A stretch of DNA of 64,000 nt from Parabacteroides sp. PH5-46 (GTDB taxonomy: Bacteria; Bacteroidota; Bacteroidia; Bacteroidales; Tannerellaceae). The position numbers and the translations under genes are program-made. This document shows, one piece after another, positions 16,871 to 25,899 of the stretch. Every line of letters begins with the position of its first letter. The stretch's first letter is position 1. The notes under the pieces were generated by a model, which had not been told where the DNA came from, made no database searches, and saw only the letters and a list, made by a program, of their open reading frames with translations. The stretch lies in the NCBI RefSeq assembly GCF_029892785.1, contig NZ_JARXXA010000001.1, forward strand, positions 310,001 to 374,000. Reading direction: 5' to 3'.

Positions 16871-19455
16871 AAATCGTTCGGATAAGTAAATGTATGCGCC
16901 CCGGAGCCAACCGACTGTGTCGTTCCTCCGACGATGATATCCGCTGTACAGTTGAGCGGCACATAGATGTTGTAGACGATGTTATCGCCTTCTCTTCGCC
17001 AGTAAGAGTAGATGAGACCGGAAACGGAATTGTACTCACCTTCTGCCCAGTCGAGTTCTTTCACGAATTGCGGGGTGAAGCGTATATTCCTGAAGCCAGG
17101 CTTCTCCGTGTCATAATTGATACCTGCCAGGTGGTTCATCATCCAAGCCGACACGTCGCCGAGAAAAACGTGGTTCAGAGAGGCGTCGTTAAACTTGGGG
17201 CTGAGCGTCCAGGTTTCCGGCAAGGTGGTGTATCCCAACGTCTCTACCCAATAACCCCAGGAAGGAGCCTCCGTTTGGAACAGCATCTTCATGGCGTCGT
17301 CTACGAAGCCGTATTTCGTGAGCATTGCGGGTACTGTCTTGCTGCCGATTAGTCCGAAATCGAGGAAGTGCTTGTTGGCTGCTACGACGTCGCGGAGTTT
17401 GTCGGCAACGGTCTGCTCCATGCCTTCGGGAACCAGCCCCAGGTAAAGCGGGAGCGCCTGAGCCGTTTGCGTACCCTCTGCGTAGGTGGCGGAAGCTGCG
17501 TCGAAAAATTTGCGGTTGATCAACTCCTTCAGGCGGGCTGCCTTCTCTTCATAGGGTCTGGATTCTTTTCCAAGCAGCTTGGCGAAACGCGCCATGAGCT
17601 TATTGTCGAGGTAATAATAGGCTGTGGAGGTAAATTCATTGTTCGTTGTGGCTTTCCAATACACCCAGTCGCCCAGCCCGTAGGTGAGGTAGCCGTCTAT
17701 CTCTTTCGTTTGAAGATAGTCGAGGTATCGTTGCATGCTGGGGTATAGATTTTCGATGCAGCGGGTGTCCCCATAATAATTGTACAATGCATCGGGGATG
17801 ATAAACATCGCTGCATCCCAGACGGGTCCCGGCCATTCGCCATATCCCCATCCGCTGGAAGGGATGATGCCGGAGATATCTCCCTGAGGTCTTTGATTGT
17901 CGATGAAGTCGTCCATCCACTTCTCGTAGAACGTAATTCCGTCATAACCGAGCAAGGCTAAATCGATGGCTACATGTGCATCTGCAGTCCAACCGTTCTT
18001 TTCGCGCTGTGGACAGTCGGTAGGGATACTATGGATGTTGCTCTCATAGGCACTCATCGTAGCGCCCCATATCTTGTTGAGCAAGTCATTGGAAGAAGAA
18101 AAACGGCCTACCGGATCAATCCCCGTCCGCAGGACGTACGCCAGCAGACTTTCGGAGCTTAGCTCAATAGGCGCGGAGGCCTCCACTTCTACATGCTGGA
18201 AACCATGATACGAGAAAGAAGGCATGAAGACTTCATCCTCGTCTTCGCCTGCCAGGTAGTAGACGTCTGTCTGGAAAATCTCGTACGGCTTCACCGGATG
18301 GTAGTAAACATCAATATTGCCTTGCTCCAGCCGACCGTCGGCTTTCAGCAATTCGCCGTATTTCAGGGTTATTTTGGTTCCGGCAGGGCCTTTGACGTAG
18401 AGTTGGCACAAGCCCGCTATGTTTTTAGGGAAAGAGAAGACATAAAGCCGGTCGCTGAACTTCCGGACAGAGTCGGCCATGAAAGCATCCGTAATGGTAA
18501 TCCCCGGTACATGTTGCGCTACGACGAGGGGAGCGGGCGCGGAGGTCTTTTGAGCCATTTGCCAATGGGAGTCGTCGTAAGCTAAGGTTTTCCAACCTTT
18601 CTCCAAGCGAGCGTCGTATATATCGCTGCTGTAGAGGTTGTTATACAGGTAAGGGCCGGTCGAGCTTTTCCAGCTCTCGTCTGTCCCAAAGGTGTCTACA
18701 CTGTCGTCCTCGTAGGTAACACGCAATTCGCAGAGGAGGCGTGGACGATCACGCCAGCGAGCCTCATGGAAGTTCCAGACGGCTACCGACTGTTCGTTGT
18801 ACCAGCCATTTCCAAGGACGGAGGCCAGGATGTTGTCGCCTTCTTTCAGATGACTACTGACGTCGTGTGTAACATACAGGATACGTTTGTCGAAGTGTGT
18901 ATAGCCTGGGTCGAGGTAGTTATCCCCTACCCGTTCTTCGTTGATAAACAACTCGTAATAGCCAGCCGAAGCAATGTATATGCGAGCCTCTTTTACCTTC
19001 TTTTCAAGTGAGATTTTCTTTCGGAAGAGTGGAGACGGCTCGTGTTCTTTGTCGTACTGATCGGTGATCCATTGGGCGCTCCAGTCGGAGGATTCCAGTT
19101 TGGCAGTCTCGAAAGAGGCTATCTCTGAAGGGCGGCATTTTCTGTCTTTATCATCCCAGACTGTAACGCTCCAGTAATAACGGGTGTGTGGTTCAAACTG
19201 CATATCTTCCTGATAGGGCTGCAGGTTTTTGGGGTCTGTCCCGATGTTGATCTGGTGTCGTGAGATGGTGGTTTGGCTTTCATTTATATCATCATAGATC
19301 CATGTAAAACGCGGAGCAGATGTCCCGATACCAATAGGATCTACCAGATATTCGGTGCGTAAGTCAACAGGCTTTATATCCTTGTTTTCCGACTTACACA
19401 TGTACAAAAAGAACAGGGCAACGGTACAGACAACGATAAAGACTTTTGTTTTCAT
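16867..19455 (-). CDS. Alpha-L-rhamnosidase (GH78)
   Basis: The 862-residue protein shows the full GH78 domain order. The N-terminal Ig-like region (PVDLRTEYLVDPIGIGTSAP) is followed by a beta-domain with YELFINEERVGDNYLDPGYT, then the (alpha/alpha)6 barrel with the signature TDCPQREKNGWTADAH near residue 475. The C-terminal beta-sandwich carries LNHVFLGDVSAWMM. The start MKTKVFIVVCTVALFFLYMC suggests a lipoprotein with a relaxed lipobox; a Sec signal is the alternative. It hydrolyses terminal alpha-L-rhamnose from plant glycans or glycosides, feeding the rha genes upstream. Its stop overlaps the next ATG by four bases. Confidence 0.93.
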   Translation of the reverse strand: MKTKVFIVVCTVALFFLYMCKSENKDIKPVDLRTEYLVDPIGIGTSAPRFTWIYDDINESQTTISRHQINIGTDPKNLQPYQEDMQFEPHTRYYWSVTVWDDKDRKCRPSEIASFETAKLESSDWSAQWITDQYDKEHEPSPLFRKKISLEKKVKEARIYIASAGYYELFINEERVGDNYLDPGYTHFDKRILYVTHDVSSHLKEGDNILASVLGNGWYNEQSVAVWNFHEARWRDRPRLLCELRVTYEDDSVDTFGTDESWKSSTGPYLYNNLYSSDIYDARLEKGWKTLAYDDSHWQMAQKTSAPAPLVVAQHVPGITITDAFMADSVRKFSDRLYVFSFPKNIAGLCQLYVKGPAGTKITLKYGELLKADGRLEQGNIDVYYHPVKPYEIFQTDVYYLAGEDEDEVFMPSFSYHGFQHVEVEASAPIELSSESLLAYVLRTGIDPVGRFSSSNDLLNKIWGATMSAYESNIHSIPTDCPQREKNGWTADAHVAIDLALLGYDGITFYEKWMDDFIDNQRPQGDISGIIPSSGWGYGEWPGPVWDAAMFIIPDALYNYYGDTRCIENLYPSMQRYLDYLQTKEIDGYLTYGLGDWVYWKATTNNEFTSTAYYYLDNKLMARFAKLLGKESRPYEEKAARLKELINRKFFDAASATYAEGTQTAQALPLYLGLVPEGMEQTVADKLRDVVAANKHFLDFGLIGSKTVPAMLTKYGFVDDAMKMLFQTEAPSWGYWVETLGYTTLPETWTLSPKFNDASLNHVFLGDVSAWMMNHLAGINYDTEKPGFRNIRFTPQFVKELDWAEGEYNSVSGLIYSYWRREGDNIVYNIYVPLNCTADIIVGGTTQSVGSGAHTFTYPNDL

Positions 19456-19460
19456 AATAG

Positions 19461-19505
19461 TAGACTTAGTAAGTATAATGGACTTAATAGACTTAATGAA
19501 CTTAA
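19461..19505. repeat. Short tandem repeat of a 9-base unit
   Basis: Three adjacent units TGGACTTAA, TAGACTTAA and TGAACTTAA (19479-19505) are preceded by degenerate copies. They fill the 46-base gap between two rhamnosidase genes and include the stop codon of the upstream gene. Function unclear. Confidence 0.7.
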
Positions 19506-21250
19506 TCCTTTACGATTATTATTCCTTCGGGGGCTTTGATGGAGCTTTCGATCTGGCCGTCGGGCTTCTTTTCGTGGCGGATGCTGATGATGCCTTTGGG
19601 TGTTGGAAAGCTTCCTTCTACCCATTGAAGGTCGCCTAAGTTCGGTTTGATCCTCACCTTGGAGCAACCGGGCTCTATTACTTGTACACCGAGGACGTAT
19701 TCGCTCAGCCAGGAGGTGGGTCCGGAAGCCCAACCGTGGCAGAGGCTGTGTCGGAAGCCTTTGTAGCAATAGTCGCCATAGTCGCCGTGAATGTCTTTCT
19801 TTCCTTCGGGTATAAGCTCGTCTATCTGCCCGGCATCGGTTAGCCAGTCTATGTTGAAGTCTTCCCAGAAGGTGGTGGCTCCCAGGTCGAGCATCGCTCC
19901 CCAGTAGCGGCGGATTACGTCTAAGGCTCCCTGATAATTATCTGCTGCTGCCATAGCTCGCAACATGTAGTATCCGTAGAAAGTAGAGAAACCCTTGGCG
20001 TTGTTGACCGACAGATACTTGCTATCGGCATCGTCAGCCGGCATCATACCTGCCAACGCCATCAGAGCAGCCGCCTGTTTAGAACCGGGAGCGTCTGGCT
20101 CTTTGGACGAGGAAACCAGCGCTTGTTGTACCTTGGAAGAGGCTTTAAGAGCCTTCTTGGCAGCTTTATTACATTGAGTTGCCAGGTCAAACTCTCCCAG
20201 GATGGCACAGAGCTCTTCTCCCGCTCTGAATGCCATGATCATAAGAGCTTGCAGTCCGGCATCAATAGCTTCTTTGTTTTCGCTGGAGGGCCAGTCCAGA
20301 AAACGGTGCCCATCTAACTGTTCCTTCCCGTCTTTGTCTGTTTTACTGATCAGTAGACGCAATAAATCGGTTAGGTAGGCTTGTTGCTTTTTCAGGTAGC
20401 GGATATCTCCCTGATAGTAATACCAGTCGCGCTGAATGAGTATCCACCAGATCGAATACGAACTGATGCCATTCATCCATGAAGGTAGCGGAGTGATGTC
20501 CCGTATCAGGTCTAAGCTTTTCGGTACGCATTCGTTGTATCCGAACACGGAATTGATGGTCATTACCTCCGGATGGAGGTCGCCAACCCACACCAAGCGG
20601 TCTCGCTTGATGCCATCCCACAGGTAATCCTGCATATTCAGGTGAACTGTGTAGGCGCCGGTCTGCCAGATCTTGTTTAAGCGTTCGTCATTGCAGCGGA
20701 AGGAGCCTTTGTAGGCAATATCGCGATAGGAAAAGATGGCTCTGGCCTCTTTCAGATGTAATTCGGTCGATGGGGTAACAAGGTCTATCCGGGCAAAGCG
20801 AAAGCCGGAGTTCCCTACTTCCATTACACCAAGCCAAGGTAGCTTAACTGTAAAATCGCGCATGGCATGATCATTCGTAGCCCCTTTCTCTCCTATATCA
20901 CTCATGGCTTCACTCACCGATTCACCAAAGCGTATACGTACCTCTACAGGTGTTGATGAAGAGGGCATTCCCGTTACCAGTTGGATACCTCCCTGCAACT
21001 CTTTTCCGAAATCAAGCAGCAGAGCCGAACACTCCGATTCCGTACTCCTTAATACACATAGATTGGTGTTTGACATATCTGCCTGTCCGTTTCCCGGCAG
21101 CAGGAGATTGTCGGCTCCTTTAATCAACGTATCTCCCTGTTGCCATACGATTCTGACAGGCGGTATATATTCTCTTACCCTCTTGTCTCGTTGTTGGCTC
21201 AGAGCTATTATAGAGTGCAACAGTAAAAATAAAAGCAGCGTTTTTTTCAT
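19502..21250 (-). CDS. GH78-like alpha-L-rhamnosidase family protein, short form
   Basis: The 582-residue product has a signal peptide (MKKTLLLFLLLHSIIALSQ). A beta-domain region (about 70-180, DFGKELQGGIQLVTGM) is followed by an (alpha/alpha)6 barrel with DYLWDGIKRDRLVWVGDLHP, the position equivalent to the GH78 active-site stretch. The C-terminal region has HSLCHGWASGPTSWLSEYVL. It is shorter than the 862-residue paralogue downstream and lacks the extra N-terminal modules, so specificity probably differs. Its ATG overlaps the rhaD stop by four bases, tying it to rhamnose breakdown. Activity on rhamnosides is inferred from family and context. Confidence 0.82.
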   Translation of the reverse strand: MKKTLLLFLLLHSIIALSQQRDKRVREYIPPVRIVWQQGDTLIKGADNLLLPGNGQADMSNTNLCVLRSTESECSALLLDFGKELQGGIQLVTGMPSSSTPVEVRIRFGESVSEAMSDIGEKGATNDHAMRDFTVKLPWLGVMEVGNSGFRFARIDLVTPSTELHLKEARAIFSYRDIAYKGSFRCNDERLNKIWQTGAYTVHLNMQDYLWDGIKRDRLVWVGDLHPEVMTINSVFGYNECVPKSLDLIRDITPLPSWMNGISSYSIWWILIQRDWYYYQGDIRYLKKQQAYLTDLLRLLISKTDKDGKEQLDGHRFLDWPSSENKEAIDAGLQALMIMAFRAGEELCAILGEFDLATQCNKAAKKALKASSKVQQALVSSSKEPDAPGSKQAAALMALAGMMPADDADSKYLSVNNAKGFSTFYGYYMLRAMAAADNYQGALDVIRRYWGAMLDLGATTFWEDFNIDWLTDAGQIDELIPEGKKDIHGDYGDYCYKGFRHSLCHGWASGPTSWLSEYVLGVQVIEPGCSKVRIKPNLGDLQWVEGSFPTPKGIISIRHEKKPDGQIESSIKAPEGIIIVKD

Positions 21251-22056
21251 CCTATTTTATCCAGTCCGAAAGCCGGAACCAGATCTTCTAATTGTTTGTC
21301 TGTCATACCTTCCGGTTCGTAACCTGCCATGCGGGCAGAGAAATATATCTGGGCCGATTTACTGAGTGTATCAATCGCATCAAAACAATCAATAATATCC
21401 TCTCCTACAGCCAGTATACCATGTTTCTCCCAAAATACCACATCATGTTTCTGAAGTTGTTTGATCGTAGCGTGCGCCAGCTCTATCGTACCGGGTATTT
21501 CGTAAGGTACGATACCAATACCTCTGGGTACGATAATCCGGCATTCCGGAATCATGCTCCACAATAAACGGGTGATCGTTTCCGACTGCATAAAGGGTTT
21601 GCAATGGCTTAGCCCGATCAGGTCCGTAGGATGTGTATGTAATACCACCCGGCTATCCTTTCCGGATGAGCGAAGATAGTTGTGCATCAGCAAATGAGAT
21701 GGTAGCTCAGAAGTTGGGGCAATGGCCTCTTCGGCAATGATCTCAAACGACATCCCGTCATACGAGATACGGATAATAGAACCGTTGGCCAATGGCTCTT
21801 TGGCTACGTAGCGCATCCGTTTACCTGTTCCCGTTACATAAAAGATATGTCCACCAAGCGCAGGAACAGCTTCCTGCAAGGCAATCGGAGGAGTTATAGC
21901 CGGCATTTTTTTCTCTTCCTCGCGTACCAGAGCAGTTACATTTACGGAGATATTTCCCCCGTTACGTTCGGCCCAGCCTTTGGTCCACAGGTATCCGGCT
22001 ACTTCGGCAATACGGCCTATTTCGGCCATTAATTCTTTGTTATTTCGTATCATCAT
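21247..22056 (-). CDS. rhaD: Rhamnulose-1-phosphate aldolase
   Basis: The 269-residue enzyme splits L-rhamnulose-1-phosphate into dihydroxyacetone phosphate and L-lactaldehyde, the last step encoded here. It belongs to the class II aldolase/adducin family. Zinc ligands are visible in VVLHTHPTDLIGLSHCKP and a third His in IELAHATIKQL or FWEKHGILAVG. The start GYLWTKGWAERNGGNISVNV is typical. No lactaldehyde reductase gene is present in the window. It sits 11 bases after rhaT and overlaps the following rhamnosidase gene by four bases. Confidence 0.95.
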   Translation of the reverse strand: MMIRNNKELMAEIGRIAEVAGYLWTKGWAERNGGNISVNVTALVREEEKKMPAITPPIALQEAVPALGGHIFYVTGTGKRMRYVAKEPLANGSIIRISYDGMSFEIIAEEAIAPTSELPSHLLMHNYLRSSGKDSRVVLHTHPTDLIGLSHCKPFMQSETITRLLWSMIPECRIIVPRGIGIVPYEIPGTIELAHATIKQLQKHDVVFWEKHGILAVGEDIIDCFDAIDTLSKSAQIYFSARMAGYEPEGMTDKQLEDLVPAFGLDKIG

Positions 22057-22067
22057 TTCTTAGTTAA

Positions 22068-23090
22068 TTAACCTGCTATATTGGGGAAAAACAATGAAAA
22101 TATAAGAATACAAATACCGATTGTCAGGACAAGGATGGTTTTACTACCTACCCCTTTCCATTCTTTCAGCACAATTCCCCATACATTACTGAATATGACA
22201 TTAAGCGACATCAGTATACTCCATGAAAATGCCAGCATAACGGGCGATTCCGTAAAGAAACTTTTACCCATGCTAAGCCCAAAAAACTGGGAATACCACA
22301 AGATACCGGCCAATGCGCAAAATAACACATTATTTACTAAAATTCCGCCAGAAACGGTGAAATAATCTTTCCCGCTTTTGTTTTTAATGTTCTGGAAAAT
22401 GCAGTAAACGGCATTGGTAAAGAAGCCTCCTGTTGTTACCATAAGCGTTGCAGGCAATGTTTTGAATAACTCGTTTGTGCCTGATACAAACAGGGGAGCT
22501 CCAGCTTCCAGCCCCAAGGCAAAACAGGCGCTCATTACCCCTGCCAGTAAGGCTACCAGCAAACCTTTCGTCAGTGCAAAATCCTTAACAGCCGCTTTTT
22601 TCTCTTCTTCCGTCATATTTTTGGCGCGAAGACTTCCGGCATAACCGATTACAGCGATACCTGCCAGGGTGATACATACGCCGATAAGCAAGATCAAGCC
22701 ATTTCCCCGGAACAGATCCGTACCCTTCATCAAGGCAGGGATAAGGGTACCGAAAGCCGAGCAGGTGCCCAAGGCGATGGACTGCCCCAAGGCAATCCCC
22801 AGGTAGCGCATACTCAGCCCGAAGGTAAGCCCTCCTACTCCCCACAAGACCCCAAAGCCCATGGCCTTAAAAGTGGCTGACGAATCGACAGACAAAATTT
22901 GTATCAGACTACTCTCTGCCGGAACAGCTAATAAAGCGCCTAAAAAGGGAAAAACCAGCCAGGCAAAGATCCCCTGCACCAGCCAGAAGCACTCCCAGCT
23001 CCAGGACTTTACCTTATTGATCGGCACATACGAGCTACTCTGCCCGAAGCTGCCTATCGCGATGATTATTAAGCCTATTAGTATATTCAT
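22068..23090 (-). CDS. rhaT: L-rhamnose/proton symporter
   Basis: The 340-residue inner-membrane protein has about ten hydrophobic helices and the RhaT hallmarks SSYVPINKVKSWSWECFW near the N-terminus and FGLSMRYLGIALGQSIALG in the middle. Length is close to the E. coli protein (344). It imports free L-rhamnose released by the secreted rhamnosidases. It lies 6 bases after rhaA and 11 bases before rhaD, in the middle of the operon. Confidence 0.95.
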   Translation of the reverse strand: MNILIGLIIIAIGSFGQSSSYVPINKVKSWSWECFWLVQGIFAWLVFPFLGALLAVPAESSLIQILSVDSSATFKAMGFGVLWGVGGLTFGLSMRYLGIALGQSIALGTCSAFGTLIPALMKGTDLFRGNGLILLIGVCITLAGIAVIGYAGSLRAKNMTEEEKKAAVKDFALTKGLLVALLAGVMSACFALGLEAGAPLFVSGTNELFKTLPATLMVTTGGFFTNAVYCIFQNIKNKSGKDYFTVSGGILVNNVLFCALAGILWYSQFFGLSMGKSFFTESPVMLAFSWSILMSLNVIFSNVWGIVLKEWKGVGSKTILVLTIGICILIFSLFFPNIAG

Positions 23091-23096
23091 ACAGCC

Positions 23097-24356
23097 TTAG
23101 TTCCTTTTGCTTGTTACATTCTTCTCGTAGCCTTGGATGGCCGGGATGTAGTCTTCGCCTACGGGGACGTTGCTCTTGAGGCAGTACATATCCCATACGG
23201 CATTCCAGGGGAGGGATTTGGCCTCTTCCTGCAAGGCTAAGCGCTCGAAGTATTTCCCTTCGGCCTCGTACTGCTCCAAGAGGGCGGACGGCTCCAACAG
23301 AGCCATCAGGAAGGCTTTCTGAGTAGCCCGGCAGCCGATGACGTATGCACCGATACGGTTGATGGTAGCATCAAAGTAGTCCAGCCCGATGTGTACACGA
23401 TCCAGGGCGTCGTAGCGGATGATCTCGCGTGCCAGGTCTTGCAAGTCGTCATTCAGTATCACCACATGGTCGCTGTCCCAGCGTATCGGACGGCTCACGT
23501 GCAGCATGATCTCAGGGGTAAAGAGCAACAAGGAGGATATTTTATCCGCTACACTTTCCGTCAGGTGGAAGTGGCCCGTATCCAAGGTTACGATCTTGCC
23601 CTTCTTGGCCCCATAGCCCAAGTAGAAGTCGTATGAGCCAACGGTGTAGCTCTCCAGGCCGATGCCAAACAGCTTGGCCTCGATGCAATCCTTCATGTTG
23701 TTGTACTCTGTGGCGAATATCTCGTCTAATGACTGCTCCAAGAGGCGGCGGTATTTCAGGCGGTTGGCCGGAACTTCCTTGCTGCCGTCATGGATCCATA
23801 GGTTCATCATGCAAGGATCCCCTTGGAAAGCGCCCATTTCGTCACTGATCCAGCGGCAACGCTTGGTATGCTCGATCCAGAAGTTGCGGATGTCCTTGTC
23901 CGGATTGGCCAATGTCAGGTCGCCGCTCTTTGGGTGGGAGAAGGAGGTGGAGTTGAAGTCCAGTTTCATGTTGTTGTCCTTTGCCCATTGCATCCAGGAT
24001 GTAAAATGAGAAGGTTCTGCCTCGTTGCGATCTACTTTTTTGCCTCCGAAATCCCCATATATCTCATGCAGGCTCAAGCGATGAGTACCTGCTATATAAG
24101 AGGTAGCTTCCTTAATATCGGCGCGTAATTCGTCAATGTTACGGGCGCGTCCGGGATAGTTTCCTGTAACCTGTATACCTCCGGTCAGCTCGCCTCCCTG
24201 ATTCTCGAAACCGCTCACGTCGTCTGCCTGCCAACAATGCAGGGACAGGGATATTTTATTCATTTTACTCAAGGCTTCGTTTACATTGACGCCCAAGGCG
24301 GCGTAGCGCTCTGTGGCTGCCTCAAAAGCGGCTTGAATGCTTTGTTCTTTCTTCAT
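23097..24356 (-). CDS. rhaA: L-rhamnose isomerase
   Basis: The 419-residue enzyme interconverts L-rhamnose and L-rhamnulose, the first cytoplasmic step. The length equals the E. coli enzyme. Recognisable stretches are LSLHCWQADDVSGFE, IHDGSKEVPANR and LDTGHFHLTESVADK, the latter two holding the Mn/Zn ligand Asp and His residues. It follows rhaB by 27 bases and precedes rhaT by 6. Intact by length and motifs. Confidence 0.97.
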   Translation of the reverse strand: MKKEQSIQAAFEAATERYAALGVNVNEALSKMNKISLSLHCWQADDVSGFENQGGELTGGIQVTGNYPGRARNIDELRADIKEATSYIAGTHRLSLHEIYGDFGGKKVDRNEAEPSHFTSWMQWAKDNNMKLDFNSTSFSHPKSGDLTLANPDKDIRNFWIEHTKRCRWISDEMGAFQGDPCMMNLWIHDGSKEVPANRLKYRRLLEQSLDEIFATEYNNMKDCIEAKLFGIGLESYTVGSYDFYLGYGAKKGKIVTLDTGHFHLTESVADKISSLLLFTPEIMLHVSRPIRWDSDHVVILNDDLQDLAREIIRYDALDRVHIGLDYFDATINRIGAYVIGCRATQKAFLMALLEPSALLEQYEAEGKYFERLALQEEAKSLPWNAVWDMYCLKSNVPVGEDYIPAIQGYEKNVTSKRN

Positions 24357-24383
24357 GGTTTGCTTTATTTTTATGATGGATTC

Positions 24384-25805
24384 TTATTCAGGTAAAAATG
24401 TTTCGGGAGAGAAGACCTCTGCAATTAGCTGGCGCATCTCCCAGCGATCCTTCACCAATCCAGCTACTTTGGCTTGCATCATCACATTACCAATGGCTGT
24501 TGCCTCTGCAGGCCCGGCTATTACAGGTATGCCGATAGCATTGGCTGTAAATTGATTCAACAGGCCGTTTCGTGAACCTCCTCCTATTACATGGAGTTTT
24601 TCTATCGGAAAGGGTGCCAATTCTTTCAATACATCCAGGACCTCCTTGTAGCGGGCGGCCAGGCTGCAGAAGATGCAACGTATATATTCCGCATCGGTAG
24701 CCGGGGCGGCTTGTCCGGAGGCTTTGCAATAGGTAGCAATCGCTTCCGTCATACTGGGTGGATTGGCAAACAAGGCATCGTCCGGGTTTACGATAGAGGT
24801 AAAAGAGGAGGCCGTTTCCGCCATTTCTACTATCTGGTGATAGGTGTAGGTTTTACCGCTTCTCTCCCACTCTTTCCTGCATTGTTCGAGTAGCCACATC
24901 CCTGTAATATTCTTCAGGAAGCGTGTTGTACCCTCAATGCCACCTTCATTGGTGAAATTATGATTGAAGGAAGCTTCGTTGATAATGGGTTCTTCTACTT
25001 CAATCCCCATCAGGCTCCAGGTTCCACTGCTCAGATAGGCAAAGTGAGTATCTGTAGCCGGAACAGCTGCTACTGCCGAGGCTGTATCATGTCCGGCAAC
25101 TGCTATAACGGGAACTTTACCGATACCTGTTTCCTTTGCCAAAGCATCTGTCAGATACCCTACACGCGTACCGGGCATAATCGGTTTGCGTAGGATACTT
25201 GGCGAAACCCCTGCTGCTTCTAGCAAAGATGTCTCAAATTGCTTTGTTACCGGATTCAGTATCTGTGAGGTAGAGGCAATCGTATATTCGCATACCCGTT
25301 CACCGGTCAGCATATACGATAGCAAATCCGGTGTAAACAATATTTCTTCCGCCGCATGAAGGGATGTAAACTTCTGTTGTTTAGACCGATATAGCTGAAA
25401 TAAGCTGTTGAAATTCATGATCTGTATACCGGTCAGCTGATATACTTTGTCGCGGGGTATAATCTTGAAAAAATCTTCGGGAGCCCCGTCTGTATACGGG
25501 TCACGGTATGCGCGGGGAATACCTGTTAAGGTGCCGTCGGCTCCAACAAAGCCATAGTCTACCCCCCAGGTGTCAATTCCCAGAGAATCAATCGCTATTC
25601 CTTGTTGGGAACAGATGCTAAGAGCGGTTTTTATCGATTCATATAAACTGAATATATCCCAGTAATAGCGGCCATGCAGTTCAAGCATATTATTCGGAAA
25701 CCGGTGTATCTCCTGCATTTCAAATTTGCCACTGCTCACGGAAGCTACGACAGCCCGTCCGCTCGTTGCGCCGATATCAACGGCTAAAAAGTTATGTTTC
25801 TTCAT
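24384..25805 (-). CDS. rhaB: Rhamnulokinase
   Basis: The 473-residue FGGY-family kinase phosphorylates L-rhamnulose at O1. Visible are the N-terminal phosphate loop AVDIGATSGRAV, the substrate-region GIDTWGVDYGFVG, the catalytic-region AVAGHDTASAVAAVP, and the C-terminal ATP motifs LSSGTWSLMGIE and IGGGSRNGLLNQF. It is the first gene of the operon. A -7 box stands 30 bases upstream of its ATG, in a spacer shared with the divergent AraC-type regulator. Confidence 0.96.
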   Translation of the reverse strand: MKKHNFLAVDIGATSGRAVVASVSSGKFEMQEIHRFPNNMLELHGRYYWDIFSLYESIKTALSICSQQGIAIDSLGIDTWGVDYGFVGADGTLTGIPRAYRDPYTDGAPEDFFKIIPRDKVYQLTGIQIMNFNSLFQLYRSKQQKFTSLHAAEEILFTPDLLSYMLTGERVCEYTIASTSQILNPVTKQFETSLLEAAGVSPSILRKPIMPGTRVGYLTDALAKETGIGKVPVIAVAGHDTASAVAAVPATDTHFAYLSSGTWSLMGIEVEEPIINEASFNHNFTNEGGIEGTTRFLKNITGMWLLEQCRKEWERSGKTYTYHQIVEMAETASSFTSIVNPDDALFANPPSMTEAIATYCKASGQAAPATDAEYIRCIFCSLAARYKEVLDVLKELAPFPIEKLHVIGGGSRNGLLNQFTANAIGIPVIAGPAEATAIGNVMMQAKVAGLVKDRWEMRQLIAEVFSPETFLPE

Positions 25806-25807
25806 GG

Positions 25808-25875
25808 TACGAAAATATTACTTCCGGTAATGATACAAAAATAATGCTTAGTTTCTTATCTTTGCTTACGAAAAT
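25808..25875. promoter_or_regulatory. Divergent promoter region of rhaB and the AraC-type regulator
   Basis: The minus-strand -7 box for rhaB is TATTTTTG at 25836-25843. The plus-strand -7 box for the regulator is TATCTTTG at 25857-25864. A 9-base direct repeat TACGAAAAT occurs at 25808-25816 and 25867-25875, flanking both boxes, and is a candidate pair of regulator half-sites. The boxes fit the Bacteroidetes consensus; the operator assignment is a guess. Confidence 0.45.
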
Positions 25876-25899
25876 GATATTAAACCTTTCAAATCTGAC

